A stretch of DNA of 63,384 nt, taken from an uncultured cyanobacterium. GTDB lineage: Bacteria > Cyanobacteriota > Cyanobacteriia > Cyanobacteriales > Nostocaceae. How positions within the stretch are numbered: position 1 is the stretch's first letter; each line of letters opens with the position of its first letter. The position numbers were made by a program, and so were the translations under genes. Below the pieces are notes generated by a model, which saw nothing but the letters and a program-made list of their open reading frames with translations, did no database searches and was not told the origin of the DNA. The stretch covers positions 1 through 63,384 of the forward strand of contig CAIVAU010000246.1 in NCBI GenBank assembly GCA_903903925.1. The letters run 5' to 3'. Positions 61,844 to 63,384 of this stretch are shown piece after piece.

Positions 61844-63229
61844 TTAGTCAAGTTCCTTCATAAACATAACTGGCTCAGTTTCGCGATTAATACCCTTCTC
61901 AAAACCACCAGCAGCTGCACGGGCGCGACCGGCGTGCCACAGGTGACCAATGAGGAAGAAGAAACCTAACACGAAGTGAGAAGTTGCCAACCACGCACGA
62001 GGAGATACGTAGTTAAAGGAATTGATCTCAGTAGCCACACCACCCACGGAGTTCAGGGAACCGAGAGGAGCATGAGTCATGTATTCAGCAGCACGACGAG
62101 CTTGCCAAGGCTGAATATCGTTCTTGATTTTATCCAAGTCAAGACCGTTAGGACCACGTAGAGGCTCCAACCAAGGACCACGGAAATCCCAGAAGCGCAT
62201 GGTTTCTCCACCAAAGATGATTTCACCAGTGGGAGAGCGCATTAAGTATTTACCCAGACCAGTAGGTCCTTGAGCAGAACCAACGTTTGCACCCAAGCGT
62301 TGGTCACGGATCAAGAAAGTAAGAGCTTGAGCTTGAGATGCTTCAGGCCCAGTAGGACCAAAGAATTCGCTGGGGTAAGCGGTGTTGTTGAACCACACAA
62401 AGATGGAGGCAACGAATGCCATCAGGGATACAGCGCCTATACTGTAGGAAAGGTAAGCTTCACCAGACCAGATTAAAGCGCGACGTGCCCAACCAAAAGG
62501 CTTTGTGAGGATGTGGAAAATACCGCCACTAATGCAGATCAAGGCAATCCAAATATGACCACCGACGATATCCTCTAGGTTATCGACGCTGACGATCCAA
62601 CCTTCACCACCGAAGGGAGCCTTCAGCAAGTAGCCAAAAATGATCGCTGGGTTCAGTGTCGGGTTAGTAATGACACGAACATCACCACCGCCTGGAGCCC
62701 AAGTATCGTACAGACCACCGAAGAACATTGCCTTCAGCACCAACAGTAGGGCACCGCATCCCAAAATGATCAGGTGGAACCCAATGATGGTAGTCATTTT
62801 GTTCTTGTCTTTCCAGTCATAACCAAAGAAGCCAGAGTACTCTTCTAAGGTTTCTGGTCCACGGACGGCATGGTAAATACCGCCGAAACCCAGCACAGCT
62901 GAGGAAATTAAGTGAAGTACACCAACAACAAAGTAGGGGAAGGTGTCAACAACTTCACCACCAATACCAACACCCCATCCCTGTGCAGCAAGGTGAGGTA
63001 GCAGGATCAGACCCTGCTCGTACATGGGCTTTTCAGGAACGAAGTGAGCGACTTCAAATAACGTCATCGCTCCAGCCCAGAAGACAATCAAGCCAGCATG
63101 GGCAACGTGAGCACCCAGCAGTTTACCGGAAAGGTTGATGAGACGAGCGTTACCAGACCACCAAGCGAACCCGGTAGTCTCTTGGTCACGACCGCCTAAA
63201 GCTATGGATCTATTAGAGAGCGTTACCAC
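61844..63229 (-). CDS. psbC: Photosystem II CP43 protein
   Basis: 461 residues from GTG 63229 (MVTLSNRSIALGGRDQETTG…). This start is preferred because GAAGAGGT, an extended Shine-Dalgarno, sits 9 bases upstream; longer openings run through psbD. Six chlorophyll-binding helices, the large lumenal loop with GGETMRFWDFRGPWLEPLRGPNGLDL (which includes the Arg that contacts the Mn4CaO5 cluster) and the C-terminal HFVLGFFFLIGHLWHAGRARAAA are intact. CP43 is an inner antenna protein of photosystem II. It overlaps psbD by 17 bases. Confidence 0.98.
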   Translation of the reverse strand: MVTLSNRSIALGGRDQETTGFAWWSGNARLINLSGKLLGAHVAHAGLIVFWAGAMTLFEVAHFVPEKPMYEQGLILLPHLAAQGWGVGIGGEVVDTFPYFVVGVLHLISSAVLGFGGIYHAVRGPETLEEYSGFFGYDWKDKNKMTTIIGFHLIILGCGALLLVLKAMFFGGLYDTWAPGGGDVRVITNPTLNPAIIFGYLLKAPFGGEGWIVSVDNLEDIVGGHIWIALICISGGIFHILTKPFGWARRALIWSGEAYLSYSIGAVSLMAFVASIFVWFNNTAYPSEFFGPTGPEASQAQALTFLIRDQRLGANVGSAQGPTGLGKYLMRSPTGEIIFGGETMRFWDFRGPWLEPLRGPNGLDLDKIKNDIQPWQARRAAEYMTHAPLGSLNSVGGVATEINSFNYVSPRAWLATSHFVLGFFFLIGHLWHAGRARAAAGGFEKGINRETEPVMFMKELD

Positions 63230-63384
63230 GTGGTAGTACCTCTTCAGGGAATATAAAGTTTTCGTGAGGCTGATCTTGAGGAGCCATCCAAGCGCGGATA
63301 CCCTCGTTGAGCAAAATGTTCTTGGTATAGAAAGTTTCAAATTCTGGGTCTTCTGCCGCCCGCAGTTCTTGCGACACGAAGTCG
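63213..63384 (-). CDS. psbD: Photosystem II D2 protein, C-terminal part (window-truncated)
   Basis: The last 56 codons of psbD: DFVSQELRAAEDPEFETFYTKN … WMAPQDQPHENFIFPEEVLPRGNAL then TAA at 63213-63215. D2 is a reaction-centre subunit of photosystem II. The rest lies beyond the window edge. It overlaps psbC by 17 bases, the classic psbDC arrangement. Confidence 0.97.
   Translation of the reverse strand, partial: DFVSQELRAAEDPEFETFYTKNILLNEGIRAWMAPQDQPHENFIFPEEVLPRGNAL

Overview
The window is cyanobacterial chromosome, almost certainly from a filamentous, heterocyst-forming type (Nostocales). Evidence: psbD/psbC of photosystem II, the ferredoxin-thioredoxin reductase catalytic chain, the Calvin-cycle type GAPDH, an IctB-family protein, an SLH-OprB porin, a thylakoid-type cyclophilin, many GCGATCGC (HIP1) octamers, and numerous arrays of 7-bp short tandem repeats (STRR type). 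The genus cannot be fixed from the sequence alone.

Layout. 1-400: AT-rich, microsatellite-bearing DNA that does not look cyanobacterial and may be an assembly chimera. 427-5120: accessory zone with an SDR enzyme, a graveyard of gene fragments (IscB nuclease lacking RuvC-I, a peroxidase-like CMD fragment, a frameshifted O-methyltransferase, a histidine kinase tail), a rolling-circle plasmid Rep gene and a UPF0175/PIN toxin-antitoxin pair. 5.5-9.7 kb: MFS exporter, SLH-OprB porin, small secreted protein. 9.8-14.7 kb: cyclophilin, two tandem rhomboid proteases, SmpB, IctB. 14.8-17.8 kb: a divergent chorismate-binding enzyme and a GAF-kinase whose phospho-acceptor His is Gln. 19-26 kb: an exopolysaccharide/exosortase locus (DegT aminotransferase, cyanoexosortase, its partner protein, SLBB export protein, Wzc-like chain-length/ATPase protein). 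26-35 kb: WD40 protein, M20 amidohydrolase, BioD, Ser/Thr kinase, PRPP synthetase, HD hydrolase. 35-46 kb: TypA, RsbRD-type histidine kinase, FtrC-DUF309 pair, LptA-LptB-LptF/G lipopolysaccharide-export genes, a Cache fragment and glutaminase. 46.5-53.7 kb: a collinear chaperone-like block (TPR protein, J-like protein without HPD, GrpE, Hsp70, zinc-ribbon/TPR protein) followed by thiL. 53.8-59.6 kb: gap2, nadD, murC-murB, a low-molecular-weight phosphatase and YbaB. 60.3-63.4 kb: NarL-type regulator, MazEF pair with a palindromic operator-like site, and psbC/psbD read on the minus strand (psbD cut by the window edge).

Groups with a shared job: envelope export (exosortase/EPS genes; LptA/B/F), peptidoglycan precursor synthesis (murC-murB), redox and photosynthesis (ftrC, gap2, psbDC), and a proteostasis block. 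No rRNA, tRNA or CRISPR array was recognised. The main candidates for something under-described are the HPD-less J / GrpE / Hsp70 / TPR block, the His-less GAF kinase, the divergent chorismate enzyme with a repeat embedded in frame, and the repeat families, several of which extend protein C-termini.
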